Assembly (NCBI GenBank): GCA_029068025.1
Contig: JAIEDJ010000230.1
Location: 1 to 6,852 of the forward strand
DNA: 6,852 nt
Direction of reading: 5' to 3'
From: Oscillospiraceae bacterium
GTDB taxonomy: Bacteria; Bacillota; Clostridia; Oscillospirales; Ruminococcaceae
Shown here in pieces: positions 1 through 6,737 of this stretch. The notes beneath the pieces are model-generated. The model saw nothing but the letters and a program-made list of their open reading frames with translations. It did no database searches and was not told the DNA's origin. The position numbers were made by a program, and so were the translations under genes. The stretch's first letter is position 1. Every line of letters begins with the position of its first letter.

Positions 1-1
1 G

Positions 2-1417
2 TCCGATATCGACAGCGAGATCCGCAGAAACGCAGACAAGCTTGTTGAAACGCTTAAGAGCTTCGGAGTTTCCACGACCTATCTTGGAGCGAGCAGAGGC
101 CCCTCCGTAACGCGGTACGAGCTGCAGCCCGCGCCCGGAGTGAAGATCAGCAAGATCGCAAATCTTTCGGACGATGTTGCGCTGAATCTCGCGGTAAGCG
201 GCGTGCGTATCGCGCCCGTGCCCGACAAGGCGGCGGTCGGTATCGAGATACCGAACAAGATCAAGGACACGGTGTTCTTCCGTGAGCTGGTCGACACCTC
301 GGATTTCAAGAAAACGTTTGACAAAAAGCTGGATACTGTTCTCGGAAAAGATATCAGCGGAAACACCATCACCTGCAACGTTTCCAAGATGCCGCATTTG
401 CTGATTGCAGGAACTACGGGTTCGGGAAAGTCGGTGTGTGTCAACTCGATCATCATGAGCATACTGATGAAGTCTACTCCGAACGACGTGCGGCTGATAA
501 TGGTAGATCCCAAGCAGGTCGAGTTTATGATGTACAACGGCATACCGCATTTGCTGATACCTGTCGTTACAGATCCGAAGAAGGCGGCGGGAGCGCTGGC
601 GTGGGCGGTTACCGAGATGGAGCGGCGATACACGCTGTTTTCCGAAAACAATGTCCGCAATATTGACGGATACAACGATATCGCGAAAAACGACGACGAA
701 ATGCAGCATATGCCGCACGTGGTCATATTTATAGACGAGCTTGCCGATCTGATGATGGCGTCTCCGAAGGACGTTGAAAACAGCATAGTGCGGCTTGCGC
801 AGAAGGCGCGCGCGGCGGGTATGCACCTGGTTATCGCGACTCAGAAGCCTACCGTTCAGGTAGTTACGGGACTGATCAAGGGCAATATTCCCAGCCGTAT
901 CGCACTGCTGGTCGCTTCGCAGATCGACAGCCGCGTTATCCTCGACGAGGGCGGCGCGGAAAAGCTGCTCGGAAACGGCGATATGCTGTATATGCCTGTG
1001 GGAACGCCGAAGCCCGTGCGCTTGCAGGGCTGCTATGTGTCGGACGACGAGGTGGAGCGCGTTGTTGAGTTCATCAAGCAGACGTTCACGGCGGAATACG
1101 ACGAGGATATTCTCGCGGAGATCGAGCGCCAGGCGGAGATAGTAAGCTCGGGCGACAAGGGCGCTTCCTCGGACGACAGCGGTTCCGACGGCGATGATCA
1201 GGACGAAAAGCTCGATGACGCTATCGAGTTCGTCGTTACTGGCGGAAAGGCGAGCACGTCCGCGCTTCAGCGGCATTTGAAGCTCGGCTACGGCAGAGCG
1301 GCAAGGCTTATCGATATTATGGAGCGCATGGGCGTGGTGGGACCGTTTGAAGGCTCCAAGCCGCGTCAGGTGCTTATGACAAAGCAGGAATGGTATGAGA
1401 GGAAGCTGAGGAACTGA
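2..1417 (+). CDS. FtsK/SpoIIIE-family DNA translocase, 5'-truncated by window
   Basis: This is an ATP-driven double-stranded DNA pump that clears chromosomal DNA from the division or sporulation septum. The frame is open from base 2, so an ATG at 140 is internal; 471 residues are visible. In order they show an FtsK alpha domain (about 2-300), the RecA-like motor with Walker A GTTGSGKS (410-433) and a Walker B stretch VVIFIDELADL (about 719-751), an acidic Ser/Asp linker (about 1145-1216), and a C-terminal winged-helix gamma domain with GYGRAARLIDIMERMG and GSKPRQVL (about 1214-1380). In the family, the gamma domain reads short oriented DNA sequences. The N-terminal membrane segments lie outside the window, so FtsK, SpoIIIE and SftA cannot be told apart. 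The motif after Walker B reads TQKPTVQVVTG where most relatives have TQRPSVDVITG. The TGA stop overlaps the next ATG (TGATG). Confidence 0.95.
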   Translation, partial: SDIDSEIRRNADKLVETLKSFGVSTTYLGASRGPSVTRYELQPAPGVKISKIANLSDDVALNLAVSGVRIAPVPDKAAVGIEIPNKIKDTVFFRELVDTSDFKKTFDKKLDTVLGKDISGNTITCNVSKMPHLLIAGTTGSGKSVCVNSIIMSILMKSTPNDVRLIMVDPKQVEFMMYNGIPHLLIPVVTDPKKAAGALAWAVTEMERRYTLFSENNVRNIDGYNDIAKNDDEMQHMPHVVIFIDELADLMMASPKDVENSIVRLAQKARAAGMHLVIATQKPTVQVVTGLIKGNIPSRIALLVASQIDSRVILDEGGAEKLLGNGDMLYMPVGTPKPVRLQGCYVSDDEVERVVEFIKQTFTAEYDEDILAEIERQAEIVSSGDKGASSDDSGSDGDDQDEKLDDAIEFVVTGGKASTSALQRHLKLGYGRAARLIDIMERMGVVGPFEGSKPRQVLMTKQEWYERKLRN

Positions 1418-1845
1418 TGGGGATACCGAATATACGCGACGAACAGGAGATCGCGATGCGGTGGCTTGCCGTGTTCGGCGGGAAAGTACCTTATGACATC
1501 ATGCAGAGGTACGTTCTTGGCAGCGGTACTATGGCGAACCATATGTGGCATGTGTTTACCTGAGGCGGCGTTCCGTGTCTTACGGGGGAAGCTGCCCGGA
1601 AAGCGTTTGACGAGCTGCAATACAAAAGCGCGCTCGGGTTTTTCGGCGGGTGGTCGTGCGGCTACGGCTACAGGATCGAGAATATGCGGATCATCGGCAA
1701 ACCGTCCGCGGAGGTGCTTGACGGCAAGCGGGGAGACTGCTACGTAATCGGAAAAAACTTTGAGTGGACATATGTCAAAACGCATGAGTCGGATCTTGGA
1801 CCATACTTTTGTGACAGGAAGCAAATCGGAGAAAATTATGTCTGA
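1417..1845 (+). pseudogene. Small unknown gene interrupted by one in-frame TGA
   Basis: A 142-codon frame starts at ATG 1417, preceded by GAGGA, and overlaps the translocase stop. It is open to codon 48, meets TGA at 1561-1563, and continues in the same frame for 93 sense codons to TGA 1843-1845, which overlaps the next start. There is no frameshift. The residues around the stop, MWHVFT / GGVPCLTGEAARKAFDEL, and the end, FEWTYVKTHESDLGPYFC, look like one continuous globular protein. The fit at both ends into a chain of overlapping genes also says that this was one gene. From memory it resembles DUF4275-type proteins, which have about this length, but I cannot confirm that. TGA most simply replaces a Trp TGG codon. 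A sequencing error, a recent nonsense mutation or recoding are all possible. TGA is a normal stop here: the translocase ends with one, and reading through it gives nothing sensible. Confidence 0.75.
1828..1840 (+). promoter_or_regulatory. Ribosome binding site fixing the radical SAM start
   Basis: GGAG at 1828-1831 lies six bases before ATG 1838. The same frame could be opened at ATG 1760, but that start lacks a comparable site and would add 26 residues that sit inside the upstream gene. The protein from 1838 begins MSENLYKNV, in keeping with the family N-terminus. Confidence 0.75.
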
Positions 1846-3712
1846 AAACTTATATAAGAACGTCGAAATGATGAATAAGCTCGACGAGTTTCTGCCGAAC
1901 ATTCAGAAGCCCGCGCGGTATATCGGCGGCGAGGTCGGGTCGGTGCTTAAGGACAAAAGCAAGGTGGACGTGCGGTTTGCGTTCTGCTTTCCCGATACAT
2001 ATGAGATCGGAATGTCACATCTTGGAATGAAGATACTTTACGGGCTGAAAAACCGTGTTCCGAACTACTGGTGCGAGCGCGCGTTTATGCCGCTGCCCGA
2101 TATGGCGGACGAAATGCGGAAGCGCGATATCCCGCTGTACGCGCTGGAGAGCCTTGATCCGATCAAAGAGTTTGATTTCATCGGGTTTACTATACAGTAT
2201 GAGCTGTGCTATACCACTATTCTGGAAATGCTGGACTTAGCGGGGCTGCCCGTGCTTGCTTCTGAGCGGCATGAGCTTACTCCGATAGTTATCGGCGGGG
2301 GACCGTGTGTTGTCAACGCGGAGCCGCTGTGCGACTTCTTTGATATGTTCGTGCTGGGAGAGGGCGAGGAAGTCAATCTGGAGATCATGGCGCTTATGGA
2401 GAAGTGCAAGCGCGAGGGCTGCTCCAAGGAGGATTTTTTGCGCCGCGCCGCTAGAATAGAGGGCGTGTACGTTCCCAGCCTGTACGACGTTTTCTACAAC
2501 GACGACGGCACCGTGAAGGCGATCATCGCGCGTGACGGCGCTCCAGAGCGCGTTACGAAACGGATAATCCGCGATATGGACAAGGTGTACGCGCCTGAGA
2601 ACTTTGTCGTGCCGTTCTGCGATATCGTGCATAACCGGGCCGTTGTTGAGGTGCTGCGAGGCTGTATTCGCGGCTGTCGGTTCTGTCAGGCGGGATTTAT
2701 CTACCGTCCGTTCCGCGAGAAGAGCAAGGAAACGATACTTAGCCAGACAAAATGTCTTTGTGAAAACACGGGCTATGACGAGGTTTCGCTTTCGTCGCTC
2801 TCCACAAGCGACTTCAAGGATATTGAGGGGCTGCTGTCCACCTTGACGGACTATACGAGCAGGGAAGGGATCAATCTCTCACTGCCGTCGCTGCGTGTGG
2901 ATCGGTTCAGCGAGGACGTATTCAAGAAGATCAACGATGTTCGCAAGAGCGGGCTTACATTCGCGCCCGAGGCGGGTTCACAGAGACTGAGGGACGTTAT
3001 CAACAAGAACGTTACCGAGGAGGATGTGCTGAACAGCGTCAAAATAGCGTTCGAGGGCGGCTACAGCGCCATCAAGCTGTACTTTATGATGGGTCTGCCC
3101 ACCGAAACGGAAAAGGACATCGAGGGGATATTCGATCTCGCGAAGGCAGTTATAGAGCAGTTCTACGCGAATCCCGACCGAAAGAAGGGGAAAGCGCCGT
3201 CGGTGTCGGTGTCGCTTTCCACGTTTATCCCGAAGCCGTTCACGCCGTTTGAGTTTGAGCCGCAGGCAAGCGAGGAAGAAATTCTTTCGCGTCAGAAGCA
3301 CCTTATCGGCTATGCCCGTGACAAGAAGATCACCATTTCATGGTCAAAATATGACGTTTCGCTGTTGGAGGCGGTGCTGGCGCGTGCCGACAGGCGCGTG
3401 GGCCGGGCGGTCTGGCTCGCGTGGAAGAAGGGCTGTTTTCTGGACGGCTGGGACGAATACTTTGATTTCGGGAAGTGGAAGGAAGCGTTCGCGGAATGCG
3501 GGCTGGATATGAGCTTTTATGCCAACCGTCGCCGCGAATATGATGAGGTAGCGCCGTGGTCGCATATGAACATACTTGTCGACCGTGAATTCCTTATCGA
3601 GGAAAACAGGAAGGCGCACGCGGAGCAGCCTACGCCTAATTGCCGTGAGAAGTGCTCGAACTGCGGAGTTATCAGGAACGTTGGGGGTGAAGTCTGCCGT
3701 GCCATCCGTTAA
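1838..3712 (+). CDS. TIGR03960-type B12-binding-like radical SAM protein
   Basis: This 624-residue protein is a cytosolic iron-sulfur radical SAM enzyme of unknown substrate. The N-terminal third (about 40-200) is the B12-binding-like Rossmann region, with the family signature FCFPDTYEIGMSHLGMKILY. The radical SAM core starts at LRGCIRGCRFC: Cys276, Cys280 and Cys283 form the CX3CX2C that holds the 4Fe-4S cluster and SAM. Later core signatures include LRVDRF, FAPEAGSQRLRD and KLYFMMGLPTET. The C-terminus carries a second CX3CX2C (Cys602, Cys606, Cys609) that could bind another cluster or metal. Length and domain order match the family, and the gene is followed directly, as is usual in Clostridia, by the TIGR03936 partner. 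In many Clostridia this pair sits before an RNase G-type gene and ribosomal protein L21; neither is here. The family is known; the reaction is not. Confidence 0.93.
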   Translation: MSENLYKNVEMMNKLDEFLPNIQKPARYIGGEVGSVLKDKSKVDVRFAFCFPDTYEIGMSHLGMKILYGLKNRVPNYWCERAFMPLPDMADEMRKRDIPLYALESLDPIKEFDFIGFTIQYELCYTTILEMLDLAGLPVLASERHELTPIVIGGGPCVVNAEPLCDFFDMFVLGEGEEVNLEIMALMEKCKREGCSKEDFLRRAARIEGVYVPSLYDVFYNDDGTVKAIIARDGAPERVTKRIIRDMDKVYAPENFVVPFCDIVHNRAVVEVLRGCIRGCRFCQAGFIYRPFREKSKETILSQTKCLCENTGYDEVSLSSLSTSDFKDIEGLLSTLTDYTSREGINLSLPSLRVDRFSEDVFKKINDVRKSGLTFAPEAGSQRLRDVINKNVTEEDVLNSVKIAFEGGYSAIKLYFMMGLPTETEKDIEGIFDLAKAVIEQFYANPDRKKGKAPSVSVSLSTFIPKPFTPFEFEPQASEEEILSRQKHLIGYARDKKITISWSKYDVSLLEAVLARADRRVGRAVWLAWKKGCFLDGWDEYFDFGKWKEAFAECGLDMSFYANRRREYDEVAPWSHMNILVDREFLIEENRKAHAEQPTPNCREKCSNCGVIRNVGGEVCRAIR

Positions 3713-4328
3713 TACGCGCGTTTTTTTCAGCAAGACCGACCGCGCGAAGTACATTTCACATCTTGACTTAAGCGGAGTTATGCAGAGGGCTATCCGCCGC
3801 ACAAGGCTGCCTGTGTGGTACACCGAGGGTTATAATCCGCGTATGTATACGCAGTTTATGCTGCCTCTGTCGCTGGGGCAGGAGAGCGTGCGCGAGGCTA
3901 TGGATTTCCGTCTGCTTGAGGATATCCCGCACGGGGAAGTTACCGAGCGGATAAACGGCGCGCTGCCGCTCGATATCCGAATTATCGAGACGACTGTTCC
4001 CGTCTGCAAAAATACGGACATAGCTTCCGCAGAGTATGAGATAACCGCTGAGCTTGACAAGGAGAAATTTCTCGGTTTTTGCTCAAGTGAGAAAATAATC
4101 ACCGAGAAGAAAACCAAGAAGGGAATTACGGAGATCGACCTAAAGCCGTGTATTCTCGGGCTTGACGTGTCTGACAAGATAACGATTCGGCTGCCTGCGG
4201 GCAACGATTTCAATATCAATCCGCAGCTGCTGCTCGATACCTACAAGCGGCAATGCGGCGAGGAGATACCGAGACAGCGCATAGTGCGCATGAAAATATT
4301 CTGCGCGGACGGCAGCGAGTTCAGATAA
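3687..4328 (+). CDS. TIGR03936/DUF2344 radical SAM-associated protein
   Basis: This 213-residue protein is the standard partner of the preceding radical SAM enzyme; in some bacteria the two are fused. Its N-terminal signature is FFSKTDRAKYISHLDLSGVM, followed by RAIRRTRLPVWYTEGYNP, both typical of DUF2344. Its function is unknown; it presumably works with or on the same substrate as its neighbour. The start is a choice between GTG 3687 (AGGAA at 3674-3678, eight bases upstream) and GTG 3699 (GGGGGTGA just upstream). Both lie inside the end of the previous gene, giving overlaps of 26 or 14 bases, so translational coupling is likely. An open frame extends back to 3576, but that part is a shadow of the radical SAM C-terminus. 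The gene ends the first operon; no intrinsic terminator is evident after its TAA. Confidence 0.9.
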   Translation: MKSAVPSVNTRVFFSKTDRAKYISHLDLSGVMQRAIRRTRLPVWYTEGYNPRMYTQFMLPLSLGQESVREAMDFRLLEDIPHGEVTERINGALPLDIRIIETTVPVCKNTDIASAEYEITAELDKEKFLGFCSSEKIITEKKTKKGITEIDLKPCILGLDVSDKITIRLPAGNDFNINPQLLLDTYKRQCGEEIPRQRIVRMKIFCADGSEFR

Positions 4329-4372
4329 TACTTCTTAATTATTACAAAATACTGAAAAATTTGCAATTTGGC

Positions 4373-4401
4373 TTGAAATTTCCGGACAAGTATGTTATAA
4401 T
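4373..4401 (+). promoter_or_regulatory. Sigma-A-type promoter with extended -10
   Basis: TTGAAA (4373-4378) is separated by exactly 17 bases from a perfect TATAAT (4396-4401), and TG at 4393-4394 adds an extended -10. Transcription would start near 4408, giving a leader of about 320 nt before ATG 4735. A 12-base AATTTGCAATTT (4358-4369) ends three bases before the -35; its reverse complement occurs at 4513-4524 and 4704-4715, so an operator role is possible. The rest of 4329-4372 is AT-rich with no hairpin terminator. Confidence 0.8.
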
Positions 4402-4460
4402 AGTTGAATAGTGGTTGGTTGTTAGTATTTGGTTTTGGGGAAATAAGGCGGGAGCGCACG

Positions 4461-4715
4461 CATTATGCGCTGCGCATAAAACGCCGGATCGCGGCACAGC
4501 GTGACAGGCCGCAAATTGCAAATTCAGATAAAATGGCAAGAACAACAATAAAAGCACGCAGCAAAGGCGGTTGCGGCAAGAACAACGAAATAAATGTGCA
4601 GGCAATTTGCGAAAGCAAGCGCGGAAGCGGAACGGAGCGAGCGAAGCGAGTGGAGAGCGTTTTGCGCGAAGCGCATAATGCGGCATTTCGCGCTTGCTTT
4701 CGTAAATTGCAAATT
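4461..4715. repeat. Palindrome-rich repeat element with interleaved inverted repeats
   Basis: Arm A (4461-4484, starting CATTATGCGCT) is the inverse of A' (4657-4680, ending GCGCATAATG) at 21 of 24 positions. Arm B (4602-4623, starting GCAATTTGCGAAAGC) is the inverse of B' (4689-4710) at 21 of 22, the mismatch being a G-U pair in RNA. The order is A-B-A'-B', so both can pair together only as a pseudoknot; otherwise they exclude each other. Arm A also folds on itself (TTATGCGC, one base, GCGCATAA, 4463-4479). Between B and B' lies a GAGCGAGCGAAGCGAGTGG tract. Copies of AAATTGCAAATT at 4513-4524 and 4704-4715 flank part of the element. No target-site duplication or transposase is seen. It could be a MITE- or REP-like interspersed repeat, a structured 5' leader, or both. 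Long open frames here on both strands are a by-product of few stop codons in this composition. Confidence 0.65.
4535..4586. repeat. 12-base direct repeat 40 bases apart
   Basis: GGCAAGAACAAC occurs at 4535-4546 and again at 4575-4586, followed in each case by an A-rich ATAAA stretch. The two units sit inside the larger repeat element, upstream of arm B, and could be an old internal duplication. Confidence 0.7.
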
Positions 4716-4720
4716 AAAAT

Positions 4721-4737
4721 AAGGAGTTTTTTTGATG
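4721..4737 (+). promoter_or_regulatory. AAGGAG ribosome binding site choosing ATG 4735
   Basis: AAGGAG (4721-4726) is eight bases before ATG 4735. The in-frame TTG at 4732 is possible but less likely. The site begins six bases after the end of the repeat element (4715), so folding of the leader could reach it. Confidence 0.8.
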
Positions 4738-5742
4738 GCAATGGGGCAAAATAACAATAATTATCCAAACGATCCGAACAGAAACCGCGGCAGACGCCCC
4801 ACAAACAATCGGCGCAAAGAAAAGATCCCGGGAGCGGTGATCGCTATCTATGTTATGATGGCAATTCTGATCCTGGCTATCTGCGCTCTGATCTTTGTGA
4901 TAACTTTAAAAGCTACGGGCTGGAACGGAGAGAATCAATCCGATTCGTCGGGTGTTGTTCTCAGCTCTCCGGAGCAGGGTTCTTCGGATCTGTGGATCAG
5001 TGTGGATAACAGCTCGGACGACAGCAGTTATGTAGTTGATGCATCCGATATCAGCGATCCTTCATCGGATGATACAAGCTCGGACGATCCGTCAAGCACA
5101 GACTCGGACAGCAGTGGCTCTTCGTGGACGGTCATCAACCTTCCGACCGACTATGATCCCGCAATATTTGATGACGACCTTTTCATAGGCGACAGTATTT
5201 TTACGGGACTGTATCTTTACGGATATCTGGACGTTAATAACGTCGCGGCGAAGGTGGGATATACACCGTATAACGCGCTGCACAAGGATTTCAGCCAGAC
5301 CTACAGCGGAAGCGCGGCGGATTACGCCAAGGAAAAGCAGCCCAAGCGCATTTTTATAATGCTGGGCTCCAACGCTATGGGCGCCGGTGCGAATTTCGAC
5401 AATATGGTGGCTCAATATGATGATCTGATCAGCGCTCTTAAAGACAACAGTCCGAGCAGTGAGATCTGTGTGATCTCGATACCGCCCGTTACGGCGGACA
5501 GCTCCGCGGCGGCAAGCGCGAAGATCAGCAACGGCAGCATCGACAGTGTAAATGTGAAGCTCAAAAATATGGCAAAGAACGCGAAGGTCGCGTATCTCGA
5601 TCTGAACGCTATGCTCAGTGACGATGACGGGTATTTCATGAAGGAATACGCCGAGATGGACGGTCTGCATTTTAAGGGGACTACATACAAGGTGTTGTTG
5701 TCGGCTTTGCAGAGAGAAATAATTAAAACAGGGGGAGAATAA
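4735..5742 (+). CDS. Membrane-anchored SGNH/GDSL-family hydrolase
   Basis: This 335-residue protein is probably an extracytoplasmic esterase or deacetylase. It has an Asn/Arg-rich basic cytoplasmic tail (1-30), one transmembrane helix (about 33-58, AVIAIYVMMAILILAICALI), a low-complexity Ser/Asp linker (about 66-132), and a C-terminal SGNH domain. Visible blocks are FIGDS (Asp153, nucleophile Ser154), MLGSN (Asn213) and DGLHF (Asp309, His312), which together supply the Ser-Asp-His triad and an oxyanion Asn. The positive-inside tail places the domain outside the cell. Families of this shape act on O-acyl groups of cell-wall or surface polysaccharides; the substrate here is an inference. It is the first gene of a new transcription unit, behind the 4373 promoter and the repeat-rich leader. 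The lipoprotein gene begins one base after its TAA, which suggests co-expression. I am sure of the fold, less sure of the reaction. Confidence 0.88.
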   Translation: MAMGQNNNNYPNDPNRNRGRRPTNNRRKEKIPGAVIAIYVMMAILILAICALIFVITLKATGWNGENQSDSSGVVLSSPEQGSSDLWISVDNSSDDSSYVVDASDISDPSSDDTSSDDPSSTDSDSSGSSWTVINLPTDYDPAIFDDDLFIGDSIFTGLYLYGYLDVNNVAAKVGYTPYNALHKDFSQTYSGSAADYAKEKQPKRIFIMLGSNAMGAGANFDNMVAQYDDLISALKDNSPSSEICVISIPPVTADSSAAASAKISNGSIDSVNVKLKNMAKNAKVAYLDLNAMLSDDDGYFMKEYAEMDGLHFKGTTYKVLLSALQREIIKTGGE

Positions 5743-5743
5743 A

Positions 5744-6232
5744 ATGAAGAAGATAATTTCTATAGTGATGACAGCGGTTATATGCGCGGTGTTTTCCGCC
5801 TGCGGCAATTCGACAAGCAATGACAGCAAAAGCGACACCCAGAGCAGTGCGCCTGCTGCGAAAAAGCCGTCGGAAAAGGCCGCGGAGCTGCTGGACGCGG
5901 TAACGTTCCCGGAGATGGTATCGAAGGATATGGAATTTGCCGAGTATACTCTCGGGATCACCGCAGATATGGTGTCGGAGCACGTTCTTTATGTGTGCGG
6001 TTCGGGCGCGATGCCGGATGAGTTCGGGATATTTGTCGCTTCGAGCGCGGACGCGGCGGCTGAGATAAAGTCCAAGGTCGAGAAAAGGATCGAGTACCAG
6101 AAGGAAACGTACACCACATACACTCCGGATGAGGTATATAAGCTGGACGACAGCTTCTGCGAGTTGAACGGGAACACGATCATTTACTCGATCTGCGCAA
6201 ACAACACCAAGGCGCGTGAGATCCTGAAGTGA
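5744..6232 (+). CDS. DUF4358-type lipoprotein
   Basis: This 162-residue protein has a type II signal peptide: MKK, a hydrophobic stretch, and lipobox VFSAC with the lipidated Cys at 20. Phe at the -3 position is less common than Leu. A Ser/Asp/Ala/Lys-rich linker (21-48) precedes a single small domain. Signatures such as TFPEMV, YVCGSGAMPDEFGIF, a long amphipathic helix rich in Lys/Glu, and TPDEVYKLDD match my memory of DUF4358, a Clostridia lipoprotein family of unknown function whose genes often lie beside GDSL hydrolase and MBOAT acyltransferase genes. GGGGGAG (5731-5737) is the ribosome binding site and overlaps the end of the previous gene. A role as an outer-surface partner of the hydrolase is an inference from position. 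It ends in TGA. Confidence 0.85.
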   Translation: MKKIISIVMTAVICAVFSACGNSTSNDSKSDTQSSAPAAKKPSEKAAELLDAVTFPEMVSKDMEFAEYTLGITADMVSEHVLYVCGSGAMPDEFGIFVASSADAAAEIKSKVEKRIEYQKETYTTYTPDEVYKLDDSFCELNGNTIIYSICANNTKAREILK

Positions 6233-6250
6233 TTTTTTGTATTGCCCGAA

Positions 6251-6280
6251 GAGCGCCCGCGCAGGGTTTGCGCCGCGCTT
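6251..6280 (+). other. GC-rich hairpin without U-tract, intergenic
   Basis: AGCGC (6252-6256) pairs with GCGCT (6275-6279), and inside it GCGCA (6259-6263) pairs with TGCGC (6269-6273) around a GGGTT loop. No run of T follows, so it is a poor intrinsic terminator. It may stop RNA decay or partly separate the lipoprotein gene from the membrane-protein gene. The rest of 6233-6339 shows only a weak promoter-like TTGCCA (6290-6295) with no good -10. Confidence 0.4.
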
Positions 6281-6339
6281 AATACGGCATTGCCAGGATC
6301 CCGACAATATTCTTTCAATAAGATCTATCGAGGTGGAGT

Positions 6340-6690
6340 ATGGCTATTGAATGTGGCGTTATATCAACATTGTTTCTGTTGATGGCAATAATCTTTTTTC
6401 GCCGCAAGCACACAAAATGGGCGATAGCGGTGCTGCCGCTTACTCTTGTGCCGCTCACGGAATTTGTGTTTGCGTTTATAGTTGAGCAGATCATGAAGAA
6501 GGAGATCGACGTGTTCGGCAATATCCTCGCGCTGGTGATCGCCGTTGCGGCAGCCGCGGTATGGATCGCTATTGCCGCGATAAAGCTGAAGAGCAAGAAA
6601 ACGATCGTGACATATATCACGATCACGAACTTATTCAATATAGCACTGTCGGCTATTCTGATCAATGATCTTGTGCAGAGGCTTTCATAA
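6340..6690 (+). CDS. Small four-helix membrane protein, unknown function
   Basis: This 116-residue, very hydrophobic protein has four predicted membrane helices: about 4-20, 26-49, 58-82 and 87-112. They are separated by short basic or acidic turns (RRKHTK, KKEID, KLKSKK). I recognise no family and see no catalytic motif or conserved polar residues within the helices. The ribosome binding site is GAGGTG (6330-6335), close to ATG 6340. No in-frame alternative start with a better site exists. The gene lies 107 bases after the lipoprotein gene and directly before a strong terminator, so it is probably the last gene of the surface operon or its own unit. Its Leu/Ile/Ala-rich helices and coding-like codon use argue for a real gene. 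Confidence 0.75.
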   Translation: MAIECGVISTLFLLMAIIFFRRKHTKWAIAVLPLTLVPLTEFVFAFIVEQIMKKEIDVFGNILALVIAVAAAAVWIAIAAIKLKSKKTIVTYITITNLFNIALSAILINDLVQRLS

Positions 6691-6698
6691 TAAAATAT

Positions 6699-6737
6699 CA
6701 ATATCCCCGGGCGTTTGCTCGGGGATATTGCTTTTTA
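6699..6737 (+). terminator. Rho-independent terminator
   Basis: CAATATCCCC (6699-6708) pairs perfectly with GGGGATATTG (6721-6730). The inner GGGC/GCTC adds four more pairs including one G-U, around a GTTT loop. CTTTTTATT follows. It starts nine bases after the TAA of the membrane-protein gene and closes the operon. Confidence 0.93.

Noticed and set aside
79..786. 235-codon minus-strand open frame
   Set aside because: It is antisense to the translocase motor domain, including Walker A, and has no supporting signals.
1415..1563. TGA read as Trp under an alternative genetic code
   Set aside because: The translocase ends at a TGA that overlaps the next start, and the 5744 gene ends in TGA; reading through the former gives no sensible extension.
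1561..1590. The in-frame TGA as a selenocysteine codon, with a small stem CCGT-GTCTT-ACGG (1573-1585) downstream
   Set aside because: The stem has only four pairs, and the site lacks a CxxU, UxxC or other redox motif typical of selenoproteins; a Trp-to-stop change is simpler.
1760..1837. Longer N-terminus for the radical SAM protein from ATG 1760
   Set aside because: The extra 26 residues overlap the upstream gene's coding sequence, and the GGAG site fits ATG 1838.
4404..4754. 116-codon + strand open frame in the leader region, starting at TTG
   Set aside because: It has no ribosome binding site, a basic repetitive translation of the palindromic repeat, and runs into the start of the hydrolase gene.
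4342..4804. Several overlapping minus-strand open frames of 72-114 codons
   Set aside because: They overlap in different frames over the same palindromic DNA, have Arg/Leu/Ser-repetitive products and no clear start signals; low stop frequency explains them.
5092..5961. 289-codon minus-strand open frame
   Set aside because: It is antisense to the SGNH hydrolase and lipoprotein genes, whose motifs and start signals are convincing; its product looks like a shadow translation.
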